From Syntrophaceae bacterium (GTDB lineage Bacteria > Desulfobacterota > Syntrophia > Syntrophales > PHBD01), in assembly GCA_013177825.1 (NCBI GenBank), contig JABLXX010000001.1, forward strand, positions 1,030,936 to 1,094,935: DNA of 64,000 bases. Reading direction: 5' to 3'. Every line of letters starts with the position of its first letter. Position 1 is the first letter of the stretch. Of this stretch, positions 25,409 to 34,458 are shown piece after piece. The notes under the pieces were generated by a model. It was not told the DNA's origin, searched no databases, and saw nothing but the letters and a program-made list of their open reading frames with translations. Position numbers and translations under genes: made by a program.

Positions 25409-27280
25409 ATGGGAAGCTTGATTGTTGACGAACGGGATCAGAAGTTTCTTCTCTACGAACTGCTGGACGTGGAAAAACTGTGTGCAGCGGATCGCTTTCA
25501 GGATCTCTCGGCGGATCTGTTCGACATGATTCTCACCGAGGCCCGGAAACTGGCAACGGAGGAGATCCTGCCCACCCTCGCCGCGGCGGATCGCGCGGAG
25601 TGCTCCCTGAAGGACGGCAACGTCGCCGTGCCGGAGGTCTTCCATCGTCCCTACAGGCTGTACTGCGAGGGCGGATGGATGGGCATGAGCCGCCCCGCCG
25701 AGCACGGCGGACAGGGACTGCCCATCGTGATCAGCTCGGCGGCGAAGGAATGGTTCATGCACAACTTCGCCTTTCATGCCTATCCCGGCCTCACCGAGGG
25801 GGCGGCGCACCTCGTCGAGACCTTCGGAACGGAGGAGCAGAAACGGAAATACATGGAAAAAATGTATTCCGGCGCCTGGGGTGGCACCATGGCCCTGACG
25901 GAGCCGGGTGCCGGGTCCGACGTGGGCAACCTCAAGACGAAGGCCGTCCGTATGCCCGACGGGACCTTCCGCCTCTCGGGAACGAAGATCTTCATCACCG
26001 GGGGAGACAGCGACCTGACGGAAAACATCGTCCACCCGGTCCTGGCGCGCATCGAAGGAGATCCTCCCGGGACGGCGGGCATCTCCATCTTTCTCGTCCC
26101 GAAGTTCCTGGTGAACGACGACGGGACGCTGGGAAAGAGGAACGATTACACCATCGGCAACATCGAACACAAAATGGGGCTCAAGGGCTCGGCGACCTGC
26201 CTGATCAACTTCGGCGACAACGGGGATTGTTATGCCGAGCTTCTCGGCGCGGAACGGCAGGGCATGCGCGTCATGTTCCAGATGATGAACGAGGCCCGCA
26301 TCGGCGTCGGCCTCCAGGGGCTGTCCAGCGGCTCCATCGCGTATCTTCACGCCCTTCAGTATGCCAAGGAGCGGTTTCAGGGGTCGTCGCTCATGAACAT
26401 GAAGAACCCCGAGGCGCCCCGGGTTCCCATCATCCAGCACCCCGACGTCCGCCGGATGCTCCTGTGGATGAAGGCCCAGGTGGAAGGAATGCGGGTCCTC
26501 ATGTACTACACGGCCTGGTGCGTCGACAAGGCCCGCACGGCGGTCGAGGACGGCGAACGGGAAAAGTGGACGGGACTTCTGGAGATCCTCACGCCGATCT
26601 GCAAGGCCTACTGCTCCGACATGGCGTTCCGGGTGACCGAGCAGGCCATCCAGGTCTATGGAGGATATGGCTTCTGCCAGGAATACCCCGTGGAGCAGTT
26701 CATGCGGGACGAGAAGATCGCCTCCCTTTACGAGGGGACGAACGGCATCCAGGCCCTGGACCTGGTGGGACGCAAGCTGGGCATGAAAAAGGGCATCTAC
26801 TTCATCAACCTCCTCGGCGAGATCGGGGCCGTCACGGCCCGGTACAGGGAAAGGCCCCTTCTGAGCGGGTTGTCCGACGGCGTCCAGGCCGCCGCCAACG
26901 TGCTCGGCGAAATGGCCATGTTCTTCGGAGCCAGCAGCAAGGCCGGGAAATTCATGATTCCCGTCGCCAATGCCTATCCGTTTCTCATGATGATGGGCAA
27001 GGTCGTCCTCGGGTGGCTCCTCCTCTGGGAGGCCGGCGTGGCGGAAGAAAAGCTCGAAGCCCTGTGCCGGGAGAACGGCGTCGCCCCGGAAGACCTCTTC
27101 AAGCTTTTTGAGGTCCACGATCTACTGAGAAACAACGCTGATGCGGCGTTCTACCAGGGAAAGATTGCGGCGGCGAAATACTTCATCCGGCACGTCCTGC
27201 CGGAGGTGGAAGCGGCGGCGCAGTCCATCCGCAGCGAAGACCTCTCCATGCTGGAGATTGCCGACGAGAGTTTCGGCTGA
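25409..27280 (+). CDS. Long-form acyl-CoA dehydrogenase (DmdC/FadE-like, C-terminal extension)
   Basis: 623 residues, ATG 25409 behind AAGGAGG. Unlike the dehydrogenases of the first cluster it keeps the canonical catalytic Glu in SLYEGTNGIQALDLVGRK (about residue 450). It also has the FAD loop MALTEPGAGSDVG and GTKIFITGG. The extra C-terminal 150 residues are the helical extension found in 3-methylmercaptopropionyl-CoA dehydrogenase (DmdC) and related anaerobic fatty acyl-CoA dehydrogenases. It reads divergently from DUF554 across 266 bases and stands alone, suggesting a housekeeping fatty-acid role. The exact chain length preference cannot be read. Confidence 0.9.
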   Translation: MGSLIVDERDQKFLLYELLDVEKLCAADRFQDLSADLFDMILTEARKLATEEILPTLAAADRAECSLKDGNVAVPEVFHRPYRLYCEGGWMGMSRPAEHGGQGLPIVISSAAKEWFMHNFAFHAYPGLTEGAAHLVETFGTEEQKRKYMEKMYSGAWGGTMALTEPGAGSDVGNLKTKAVRMPDGTFRLSGTKIFITGGDSDLTENIVHPVLARIEGDPPGTAGISIFLVPKFLVNDDGTLGKRNDYTIGNIEHKMGLKGSATCLINFGDNGDCYAELLGAERQGMRVMFQMMNEARIGVGLQGLSSGSIAYLHALQYAKERFQGSSLMNMKNPEAPRVPIIQHPDVRRMLLWMKAQVEGMRVLMYYTAWCVDKARTAVEDGEREKWTGLLEILTPICKAYCSDMAFRVTEQAIQVYGGYGFCQEYPVEQFMRDEKIASLYEGTNGIQALDLVGRKLGMKKGIYFINLLGEIGAVTARYRERPLLSGLSDGVQAAANVLGEMAMFFGASSKAGKFMIPVANAYPFLMMMGKVVLGWLLLWEAGVAEEKLEALCRENGVAPEDLFKLFEVHDLLRNNADAAFYQGKIAAAKYFIRHVLPEVEAAAQSIRSEDLSMLEIADESFG

Positions 27281-27431
27281 GGGGGAGGCGGTTTCCCATG
27301 ACAAGGAGACGATCCGGTCGGGGCACGGGCGGCTGTTTGTGGAAGCCCCCGCGCCCTCGTGAATGCAAGGCAGAGGGACAGATTCGAAACCGATTCCGTT
27401 TCTCAGACTCCGATCCTGCTTGGGGAAATCC

Positions 27432-28202
27432 ATGAGGGCAATTTTTCTTTCCGATACGCACCTGATCGACCGGCACGAGCCGGTCTATGGGGCGGTGATG
27501 CGGTTTCTGGAAGGATTGCAGGGTCCCCGCGGCGCACCCGGAGGAGTGCAGGCCCCCGGCGACGGGGCGGGGCGCTGCGACGCCCTGTTCCTTGCCGGGG
27601 ATTTCTTTGATTTCTGGTTCGGCCGGGAGGGCCGGATCTTTCCCGATTTCCTTCCCGTCATCGAGCGGTTGACCGCCCTCCGGGACCAGGGGGTCCGGAT
27701 CGGACTCTGCGAGGGCAATCACGATTTCTTCCTGGGGGACTACTTCACCGGTGTCCTGGGCATGGAGGTTTTTCCCGACTGGGCGGAACTCGATCTGGAC
27801 GGGAAGCGGGTCCTCCTGACCCACGGCGACGTCATCGATCCGCCCGATTCAGGGGCCGCCCTGGTTCGTAAAGTGCTCCGGAGCCCTTTTATCTACCGGC
27901 TCCAGCGAATCCTGCCGTTCCCCTTCGTCTGGCGGGCTGCCCGCCTGACCTCCCTGGCGAGCCGCCGCTTCTCCGGGGAGGCGGAGAGCCTCCTCGTCGA
28001 CGGCATGCGCCGCTTCGCCCTCGAAAAGTTCGGAGAGGGATACGATGCCGTCATCTGCGGCCACAGCCACCGGCCCGTCATCGAGCACTACGAGACGGCC
28101 GGGCTGACCCGCACCTTCCTGACTCTCGGCGACTGGCTCCGCCACTGCTCCTTTGGAGTATTCGAAGACGGCGTGTTTTCACTGTCGTTTTACAAGCCCT
28201 GA
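27432..28202 (+). CDS. lpxH: UDP-2,3-diacylglucosamine diphosphatase-like phosphoesterase
   Basis: 256 residues; ATG 27432 follows GGGGAAAT, and the frame upstream to 27,363 adds no homology. Calcineurin-like metallophosphoesterase motifs occur in order: LSDTHL (metal 1), GDFFDFW (bridging Asp), CEGNHDFF, THGD and GHSHRP. The layout matches LpxH, which hydrolyses UDP-2,3-diacylglucosamine to lipid X in lipid A synthesis at the inner membrane face. The protein is about 15 residues longer than E. coli LpxH because of a Gly/Pro-rich insert (residues 34-50). It supports a lipopolysaccharide-making Gram-negative host. Confidence 0.8.
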   Translation: MRAIFLSDTHLIDRHEPVYGAVMRFLEGLQGPRGAPGGVQAPGDGAGRCDALFLAGDFFDFWFGREGRIFPDFLPVIERLTALRDQGVRIGLCEGNHDFFLGDYFTGVLGMEVFPDWAELDLDGKRVLLTHGDVIDPPDSGAALVRKVLRSPFIYRLQRILPFPFVWRAARLTSLASRRFSGEAESLLVDGMRRFALEKFGEGYDAVICGHSHRPVIEHYETAGLTRTFLTLGDWLRHCSFGVFEDGVFSLSFYKP

Positions 28203-28312
28203 AAGGCAGGGGAGAAGCCGTCTCTGCCGGGGGGGTAAGACGACACGGTTCCCCCCGGTCTCGACATCGGGCGGGGGGTGTGCTATGGTCCCTTTCCTTT
28301 TGGGAGGTGGTT

Positions 28313-29173
28313 ATGAATTTCGGGGGCTTGGATCCTGAATTCTGTGCTCTGGGGCAGTCCGCATTCGTCGTGATTCCCGTTCCCTACGACCTGACCTCGA
28401 CCTACCAGTCGGGGTCCCGCCGGGGTCCGCTGGCGATCCTGGAGGCTTCGGGCAACATGGAGCTTTACGACGAAGAGCTGGACCGGGAGACCTATCGCTC
28501 GGGGATTCATACCGCTCCCGCCATCGAAGCGGATGCGTCGGGGCCGGAATCCATGGTCCTCACCGTAAGGGAACGGGTGGAGGAAGTTCTCGATCTGGAA
28601 AAGATTCCCGTCCTTCTGGGAGGCGAACACAGCGTTTCCCTGGGGGCCGTCCAGGCGGTCCGGCGGAAGTATCCGGGACTCAGCGTGCTCCAGCTGGACG
28701 CCCACGCGGACCTGCGGGACGCCTATCAGGGTACGCCCTTCAGCCATGCCTGCATCGCCAGGAGGATCGTGGAGCTTTGTCCCCTCGTCCAGGCTGGCAT
28801 CCGCAGCATGAGCGCGCCGGAGGCGCTATACCTGAAAGACTCGGGGATCCGATCGTTTTCTGCCGATTTTGTCATGGCAGGCGAGGAAAACCTGGACCGT
28901 ATCAGCGAACTCCTGGAGGGGGACCTTTACATCACCGTGGATCTGGATGCCCTCGACCCGGCCTTCATGCCCGCCACGGGAACGCCGGAGCCCGGCGGCA
29001 TCGACTGGAGAGCCCTCACGGGACTGCTCCGGCGGGTCTCGCGGCGGGCCCGGATCCGGGGCTTCGACGTCGTGGAGCTTTCCCCCCTTCCGGGTCTCGT
29101 GGCCCCCGATTTCCTGGCGGCAAAACTTGTCTACCGAATGATGGGGTATGCCGGATTAACGGCAGCCCTTTGA
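28313..29173 (+). CDS. speB: Agmatinase (ureohydrolase)
   Basis: 286 residues from ATG 28313, 5 bases after GGGAGG; an upstream in-frame start at 28,280 has no ribosome site. Ureohydrolase Mn-binding motifs are complete: GGEHSVS, DAHADLRD (with the following SHA) and DLDALDPAFMPATGTPEPGG. The enzyme converts agmatine to putrescine and urea. It is followed 121 bases later by pyruvoyl arginine decarboxylase, which makes agmatine, so the two genes encode a complete arginine-to-putrescine route. Arginase and guanidinobutyrase are alternatives for the family, but this context favours agmatinase. Confidence 0.9.
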   Translation: MNFGGLDPEFCALGQSAFVVIPVPYDLTSTYQSGSRRGPLAILEASGNMELYDEELDRETYRSGIHTAPAIEADASGPESMVLTVRERVEEVLDLEKIPVLLGGEHSVSLGAVQAVRRKYPGLSVLQLDAHADLRDAYQGTPFSHACIARRIVELCPLVQAGIRSMSAPEALYLKDSGIRSFSADFVMAGEENLDRISELLEGDLYITVDLDALDPAFMPATGTPEPGGIDWRALTGLLRRVSRRARIRGFDVVELSPLPGLVAPDFLAAKLVYRMMGYAGLTAAL

Positions 29174-29294
29174 GTTCCCTCGGGAATCGGCGCCTTTGCG
29201 GAGCCGGTTGATTCGACTTGAAAAAAAACAAAAAATAGCGCATGAAGCCTCTCGGCGCAGCCATGCCAAATTTTCCGGCTGGAGGAAAAGAATC

Positions 29295-29843
29295 ATGATT
29301 GGATATGTCCCGAAGAAGATCTTCTTCACGAAAGGGGTGGGTGTCCACCGGGAAGAACTCCATTCGTTCGAGTTGGCTCTTCGGGACGCGGGAATCGAAA
29401 AGTGCAACCTGGTCCAGGTGTCCAGCATCATGCCACCAGGGTGCAAAGTGGTTTCCAAACCGAACGGCCTCAAGGAGCTCAAGCCCGGGGCCATAACCTT
29501 CTGTGTCATGAGCCGCTGTTGCAGCAACGAGATGAGGCGCCTGCTCGCCGCCTCCGTGGGCTGCGCCGTCCCCGCCGACAAGGGCGCCTACGGGTACATC
29601 AGCGAGCACCATGCCTTCGGCCAGACGGAGAAACAGGCCGGGGAATACGCTGAAGACCTGGCGGCGGCCATGCTGGCATCGACCCTCGGGATCGACTTCA
29701 ACGTCGACGAGAGCTGGGACGAAAAAAAGGAAATCTTCAAGATCAGCGGAAAGATCGTCCGGACCCTGAACAGCACGCAGTCGAGCATCGTCAAGGCAAA
29801 CAGCTACACGACCGTCCTCGCGGCGGCCGTGTTCCTTTTCTGA
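29295..29843 (+). CDS. pdaD: Pyruvoyl-dependent arginine decarboxylase
   Basis: 182 residues; ATG 29295 follows GGAGGAAAAG, and the open frame upstream to 29,196 is rejected. The proenzyme cleaves itself at Ser43-Ser44 in LVQVSSIMPPG, giving the beta chain and an alpha chain capped by pyruvoyl. The alpha chain shows the conserved GYISEHHAFGQTE region. It decarboxylates arginine to agmatine without pyridoxal phosphate. The family is common in archaea and scattered in bacteria (Chlamydia, some delta-proteobacteria). It works with the preceding agmatinase. Confidence 0.92.
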   Translation: MIGYVPKKIFFTKGVGVHREELHSFELALRDAGIEKCNLVQVSSIMPPGCKVVSKPNGLKELKPGAITFCVMSRCCSNEMRRLLAASVGCAVPADKGAYGYISEHHAFGQTEKQAGEYAEDLAAAMLASTLGIDFNVDESWDEKKEIFKISGKIVRTLNSTQSSIVKANSYTTVLAAAVFLF

Positions 29844-29982
29844 GGCGGCCGGCAAGACCGTGCAAGGCGGGACGTCCTCCCGGGACGGCCCGTTCGCGAA
29901 TCCATCTTCCCAGTCTCGCCCTCAGGGGCACCCTGCAGGGGGGTGAGGCATTGCAAATGCCGGAACCGTACCGGTTGAAAGC

Positions 29983-32196
29983 ATGCTTCCCGATCCCCGA
30001 TACATCGCTTACGCCACTGCCATCCCCCCCGTTCTCGGCTTTTTCGTTCTCGTCTTTCTCACCGCCGTCACCCTTCTGAAGGGGCGACGAACGCCCGCAA
30101 ACCGGCTTTTTGCCGTCCTGTGCCTTCTTGGGGCCCTCAACAACGCGGACCTGGCGATGCTGAGCCTCATAACCGACGGTGAACGGGTGCTCGCCGTAGA
30201 GCGGCTGATCTATGTCGTCTTCGTGTTCAGCCTGCCCGTGTACATCCAGTTCGTTCACCGCCTGCTGGGCATCATGGGGCGGCGATGGACGGAGCGTCTT
30301 GCCTGGCTCCTCGGCTTCGGATTGCTGCCGCTGACGCAGACGGATCTGTTCATCCGGGGGCTTCACCGGGGTGCCCGCGGATTCGTCGCCGAGGCGGGGC
30401 CCGCATTCCATATCTTTTCCATCCTGGCGGGATGCACGCTGGCATACTGCCTTTCTCTCCTGGTGCAGGGCCTGGGAAGGTCCGCCGACAACCGGGAGCG
30501 GAACCGGCTTAAATACATCACGGCCGGGGTAGGAATCAGCTCGCTCTTGATTGCCCTGAACATCCTGCCGGTCATCGGGCTGGACATTCATCCCATGGGG
30601 GGCTTCAGTTTCGTGCCGGCGGCGATCCTGGCCTACGGCATCCTCCGCTATGACCTGCTGGATGCCGGGGCGGTGATCCGCAGGGGGATCGTCTATTCGA
30701 TCCTGGTGCTCCTCCTGGCGGCGCTTTGTGCGGCCGGCCTTTCCCTCATTCATGTGCTGTTTGTCCGCAACGGTTTCCACGATGTCGCCGCTACGTCCCT
30801 CCTGCTGGCCCTGATGATGGTCTTCCTGTTCCAGCCGATCCGGGAACGGGTTCAGGCCTTCCTGGACCGCCTGTTCTTCCGCGGCGGGTACGATGCCCGC
30901 AGGCTTCTTCGGGAGTTGAGCGGCGAACTGGCGAGCCTGAAGCACTCCGACGAGGTCCGGGACCTGCTGTTCGCGTCCATATCGGAGGCCATCCCGGTCG
31001 GGCGATTTTTCCTGCTTGTCCGGGACGCCGGGACCGGCCGCTTCCGGGCGTACGGGCGGGGAGAGGATTCCGCCGGACTGGAGGATATGCCGCCGGACCA
31101 TCCCCTGGCTCTGCTCCTGGAGGAAGCGGGCGAACCGGTCAGCCGCTCCCAACTGGATGAAGAGGCCGGGGTCGTGCCGGGAGGTGAATCCCCGACGGCG
31201 TTTCTTGACGCGTACCGGATCGACCTCGCTGTGCCCATGCTGTCCCGGAACCGGCTGATTGGAGCGATCCTGCTGGGGCAGAAACGATCGGGGGCACTGT
31301 TCGTCCATGAAGATCTGGAACTGCTGGACACGATCGCCAACCAGGCGGCCATCGCGATCGAAAACGCCGCCGGGTATGAGGAGATCGAGCGGATGAACCG
31401 GGAGCTGGAGCGGCGGATCGAAGAGCGGACCGCCGAACTCCGCAGGATGCTGGAGGAAAAGGAGCAAACGCAGCAGCAGCTGATCCGATCCGAGAGCCTG
31501 GCCTCCATCGGCCAGCTCGTGGCGGGAACGGCCCATGAGCTGAACAATCCCCTGGCCAGTGCCTCCAGCCTGATTGAATCATCCCTCGATGAACTCCGGG
31601 AGCGGCCGGTCGAGGGGGCATCCGGGGAGGTGCTGGACGATCTCCGGTTTTCCCTGAAGGAGCTTCGCCGTGCCGGCTCAATTGTCCGGAGCCTGCTGGA
31701 CCTTTCACGCCAGACCCAGACCTACACGGAACCGGTTGACCTTCACGCCGTGGTGGACGACGCGCTCCGGATCCTGTATAACAGCTACAAGCTCCTGCCG
31801 GTGCACATTGAACGACGGTATGCGGCGGACCTGCCGCGGGTGGAGGGCAACTTCGCCAATCTCGGCCAGGTCTTCGTCAACATCGTCAAAAATGCCCTCG
31901 ATGCTCTGCCGGGGGAAGGGGGGGCGATCACCATCACCACCGCCACCGACGGCGGCCGGGAGGGCAACCGCGTGTCCGTGTCGTTCCGCGACACCGGACA
32001 GGGGATTCCCGACGGCCGGTTGGTGGACATCTTCAAGCCCTTCTTCACCACCAAAGAGGTCGGACGGGGAACGGGTCTCGGGCTCTACATTTCCCATGAG
32101 ATCATCAAGCGGCACGGGGGAGAGATCCTCGTCCGCAGTGAAGGGGGGCAGGGGACGGAGGTGACGGTCCTGCTGCCGGCAAGGAGAATGCCATGA
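29983..32196 (+). CDS. Membrane histidine kinase (7TM-type sensor, GAF, HisKA, HATPase)
   Basis: 737 residues. The first 270 contain about eight hydrophobic helices of the histidine-kinase N-terminal 7TM type. Then come a GAF-like domain (about 310-465), a coiled coil with many Glu/Arg (465-505), and HisKA with phospho-acceptor His518 in GTAHELNNPLAS. The HATPase domain has NIVKNALDALPG (N box), FRDTGQGIPDG (G1) and GTGLGLYISHEI (G2). The gene overlaps the response regulator by four bases (ATGA), so the two form a cognate pair. The start at 29,983 has only a weak ribosome site. The stimulus is unknown; the architecture resembles PrsK-like sensors. Confidence 0.88.
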   Translation: MLPDPRYIAYATAIPPVLGFFVLVFLTAVTLLKGRRTPANRLFAVLCLLGALNNADLAMLSLITDGERVLAVERLIYVVFVFSLPVYIQFVHRLLGIMGRRWTERLAWLLGFGLLPLTQTDLFIRGLHRGARGFVAEAGPAFHIFSILAGCTLAYCLSLLVQGLGRSADNRERNRLKYITAGVGISSLLIALNILPVIGLDIHPMGGFSFVPAAILAYGILRYDLLDAGAVIRRGIVYSILVLLLAALCAAGLSLIHVLFVRNGFHDVAATSLLLALMMVFLFQPIRERVQAFLDRLFFRGGYDARRLLRELSGELASLKHSDEVRDLLFASISEAIPVGRFFLLVRDAGTGRFRAYGRGEDSAGLEDMPPDHPLALLLEEAGEPVSRSQLDEEAGVVPGGESPTAFLDAYRIDLAVPMLSRNRLIGAILLGQKRSGALFVHEDLELLDTIANQAAIAIENAAGYEEIERMNRELERRIEERTAELRRMLEEKEQTQQQLIRSESLASIGQLVAGTAHELNNPLASASSLIESSLDELRERPVEGASGEVLDDLRFSLKELRRAGSIVRSLLDLSRQTQTYTEPVDLHAVVDDALRILYNSYKLLPVHIERRYAADLPRVEGNFANLGQVFVNIVKNALDALPGEGGAITITTATDGGREGNRVSVSFRDTGQGIPDGRLVDIFKPFFTTKEVGRGTGLGLYISHEIIKRHGGEILVRSEGGQGTEVTVLLPARRMP

Positions 32197-33215
32197 ACGG
32201 ATTGCTCATTGTTGACGACGAGGAAGGTGTGCGGCGGTCTTTGAAGAAGGTCCTGGAGCGGGATGGATATGATGTATGCATGGCGGAGAGCGGCGGGGAG
32301 GCGATCCAACTGGTCCGGGAACGGGGGGAGGACATAGAGACGGTCATCTCCGACTACAAGATGCCGGGAGTCGACGGGATGGAGACCCTGATCGCCATCG
32401 GACGGATCAATCCCGAGATCACCCGGATCATGCTGACGGGTTACGCCACGATGGAGAGCGCCATCGAGGCGGTGAACCAGGGGATTGACGGCTTCCTGAC
32501 GAAGCCGTTCGAAAATAACGAACTGAGGGCGAAGATCCGGGAATTCAATGTCAAAAAGCGGCTCAAGCAGTTTGTCCCCGAGCAGGTTCTCGGGGAGCTC
32601 CAGAAACGGGGGAAGGGCATCCAGCCCATCAGCCAGACTGTGACGGTCGTGTTCACCGACATCCGGGGATTCACCGAGATCGCCGAGGGGATGACACCGG
32701 AGGAAGTCGCCCGTTTTCTCAACCTGTATTATTTTTCCCCGCTCGATGGGATCATCCTGGAGTACAACGGCACCCTGGACAAGCACATCGGGGACGGAAT
32801 CATGAGCCTCTTCGGCGCCCCGGTGGCCGGTCCCGACGACGCCCTCCGGGCGGTCCGCAGCGCCCTCGGCATGCGGGACGAAATCGCGCGCATCAACGAG
32901 CGGCTCTCGGGTCGTCCGAAAGAACTGGCCATCGGCATCGGCATTGCGACAGGGGAGGTGATGGCGGGCATCTTCGGGTCTCACCGGAAAAAGGAGTACA
33001 CCGTCTTCGGCGCCGCCGTGAACCTGGCCGCCCGGCTGATCGGGGCGGCAAAGGGGAACCAGATCCTGGTCTGCGAACGGACCTGGGAGCAGGTCCGGGA
33101 CGCCGTGGAGGCCGTCCGCCTGGATCCCTTCCCCATCCGGGGAATCAAGCGGAAGGTGGCGATATATGAGGTGCGGGGAGAAAACTGCTTGACAAACGGA
33201 CGGGACGGAGCGTAA
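32193..33215 (+). CDS. Response regulator with class III adenylate cyclase output
   Basis: 340 residues. The receiver domain (1-120) has the acidic pair DDEE, phospho-acceptor Asp54 (VISDYKMPG) and the conserved Thr/Lys. The class III cyclase domain (about 145-330) has metal-binding Asp156 (VFTDIRGFT), Asp201 (KHIGDGIMSLFGAP) and the transition-state region GAAVNLAARL with Asn and Arg. The Lys before HIGDG suits an adenylate-type purine pocket. Phosphorylation by the overlapping kinase should therefore control cAMP synthesis. Cyclic-nucleotide targets are not encoded nearby. Confidence 0.9.
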   Translation: MNGLLIVDDEEGVRRSLKKVLERDGYDVCMAESGGEAIQLVRERGEDIETVISDYKMPGVDGMETLIAIGRINPEITRIMLTGYATMESAIEAVNQGIDGFLTKPFENNELRAKIREFNVKKRLKQFVPEQVLGELQKRGKGIQPISQTVTVVFTDIRGFTEIAEGMTPEEVARFLNLYYFSPLDGIILEYNGTLDKHIGDGIMSLFGAPVAGPDDALRAVRSALGMRDEIARINERLSGRPKELAIGIGIATGEVMAGIFGSHRKKEYTVFGAAVNLAARLIGAAKGNQILVCERTWEQVRDAVEAVRLDPFPIRGIKRKVAIYEVRGENCLTNGRDGA

Positions 33216-33244
33216 GAAACGGACTCTTTTTGAGGCGGACATGA

Positions 33245-33400
<156 letters not shown>

Positions 33401-33756
33401 TTCCGTCTTCGATGGAAATAAAAAAAGGCCAACCTTCTGGCTGGCTCCCTCCTCGTCCAAGTCGTGTTGTCCATTTGATCATCGACGTCATACCTGCCAA
33501 ATTATCTTCTCTCACACGGCATTTTCCAGTTGCATCATCGTCGGATGACGACTACATTCGGCACGTTTCAAACCCTACACCCTACTATTCTCCTAACAGT
33601 TAGCATTGTGGCCTTCACAGGAGGATGTATGGGCTAATCCCAAGACCAAGTAGGCTTGTTCAACGGCCCTTCCGAGGGGTTCCAGAAGCAGAAAACTAAC
33701 TCTAGATGTGGTAAATCTTTTTGGGGCAGGTCAGTCTTAGCGTTTGGGATATAAAG

Positions 33757-34359
33757 ATGAATGCTGACCAATATAGAAACGTTGAGCAAATTGTCGATGA
33801 TTTATGCGACAACCTTGCATGGTCTCGGGCTTACTTAATGACCCTCAAGGGACTCCATGAAGTCGCCAAGTCATCACCTAAATATCTTGATTCGTATCCC
33901 CAATTTGTTTCATGTCTTTATCACGGCCTGTTTGATTGCCTGTTCATCAAAATACATAATTTTGTCGACTCGTCAAAAGGTGCTTGCGGATTCCCGCACT
34001 TTTTTAAGGTGCTTCGTAAGTATTACCCTGACGACAACCCACTGATGACTCAAGTCAAGATAGACGTTGATCGCCTCAAGAAGCAGGTAAGCATAGAAAA
34101 AATAAAAAACTGGAGAAATAAAATTTCGGCACATCTGACACAAACCTACCGCCAGCCAGGCTTTTTTTCATCAAATAGCCTTTATCTCTCTGAGTTAGAG
34201 GAGTTACTTAACCTCATTGAAGAAATGGTCGAGAACTATTCATTCAATATGCTTTCGAGGAGAAATGATACAAGGAATCCCTCGGCCGATATAATTAAAG
34301 AAATTTCGAAATTGTTTTGGCTAAGTACCGAATCAGGCAGTGCAACGCATCACAAATAG
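33757..34359 (+). CDS. HEPN/AbiU2-like protein
   Basis: 200 residues from ATG 33757; a TTG at 33,721 in frame is possible but has no better ribosome site. All-helical, soluble. It shows WRNKISAH with Arg120 and His126, an Rx5H pattern within the Rx4-6H rule of HEPN ribonucleases, followed by a helix and EELLNLIEEMVENYSF. The overall layout resembles the AbiU2-type HEPN family known from abortive infection and mobile islands. Codon use is AT-rich and unlike the chromosome on either side. It lies 99 bases before a RloC-like ATPase in the same direction. RNase toxin is the inference; family match is by eye only. Confidence 0.6.
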   Translation: MNADQYRNVEQIVDDLCDNLAWSRAYLMTLKGLHEVAKSSPKYLDSYPQFVSCLYHGLFDCLFIKIHNFVDSSKGACGFPHFFKVLRKYYPDDNPLMTQVKIDVDRLKKQVSIEKIKNWRNKISAHLTQTYRQPGFFSSNSLYLSELEELLNLIEEMVENYSFNMLSRRNDTRNPSADIIKEISKLFWLSTESGSATHHK

Positions 34360-34458
34360 ACCCGGCTCCCAGAGACATCGTTAGTTATACATAAAAATCC
34401 TTGTAACAGTGGTCTCGTCGGTTTGAATTCTATTTGATGCAGGCAAAACGGAGGACGA

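Noticed and set aside
27341-27360. Single arm GCCCCCGCG near the lpxH upstream region as a fifth hairpin repeat.
   Set aside because: No matching second arm or family flanks, so it is not counted as a copy.
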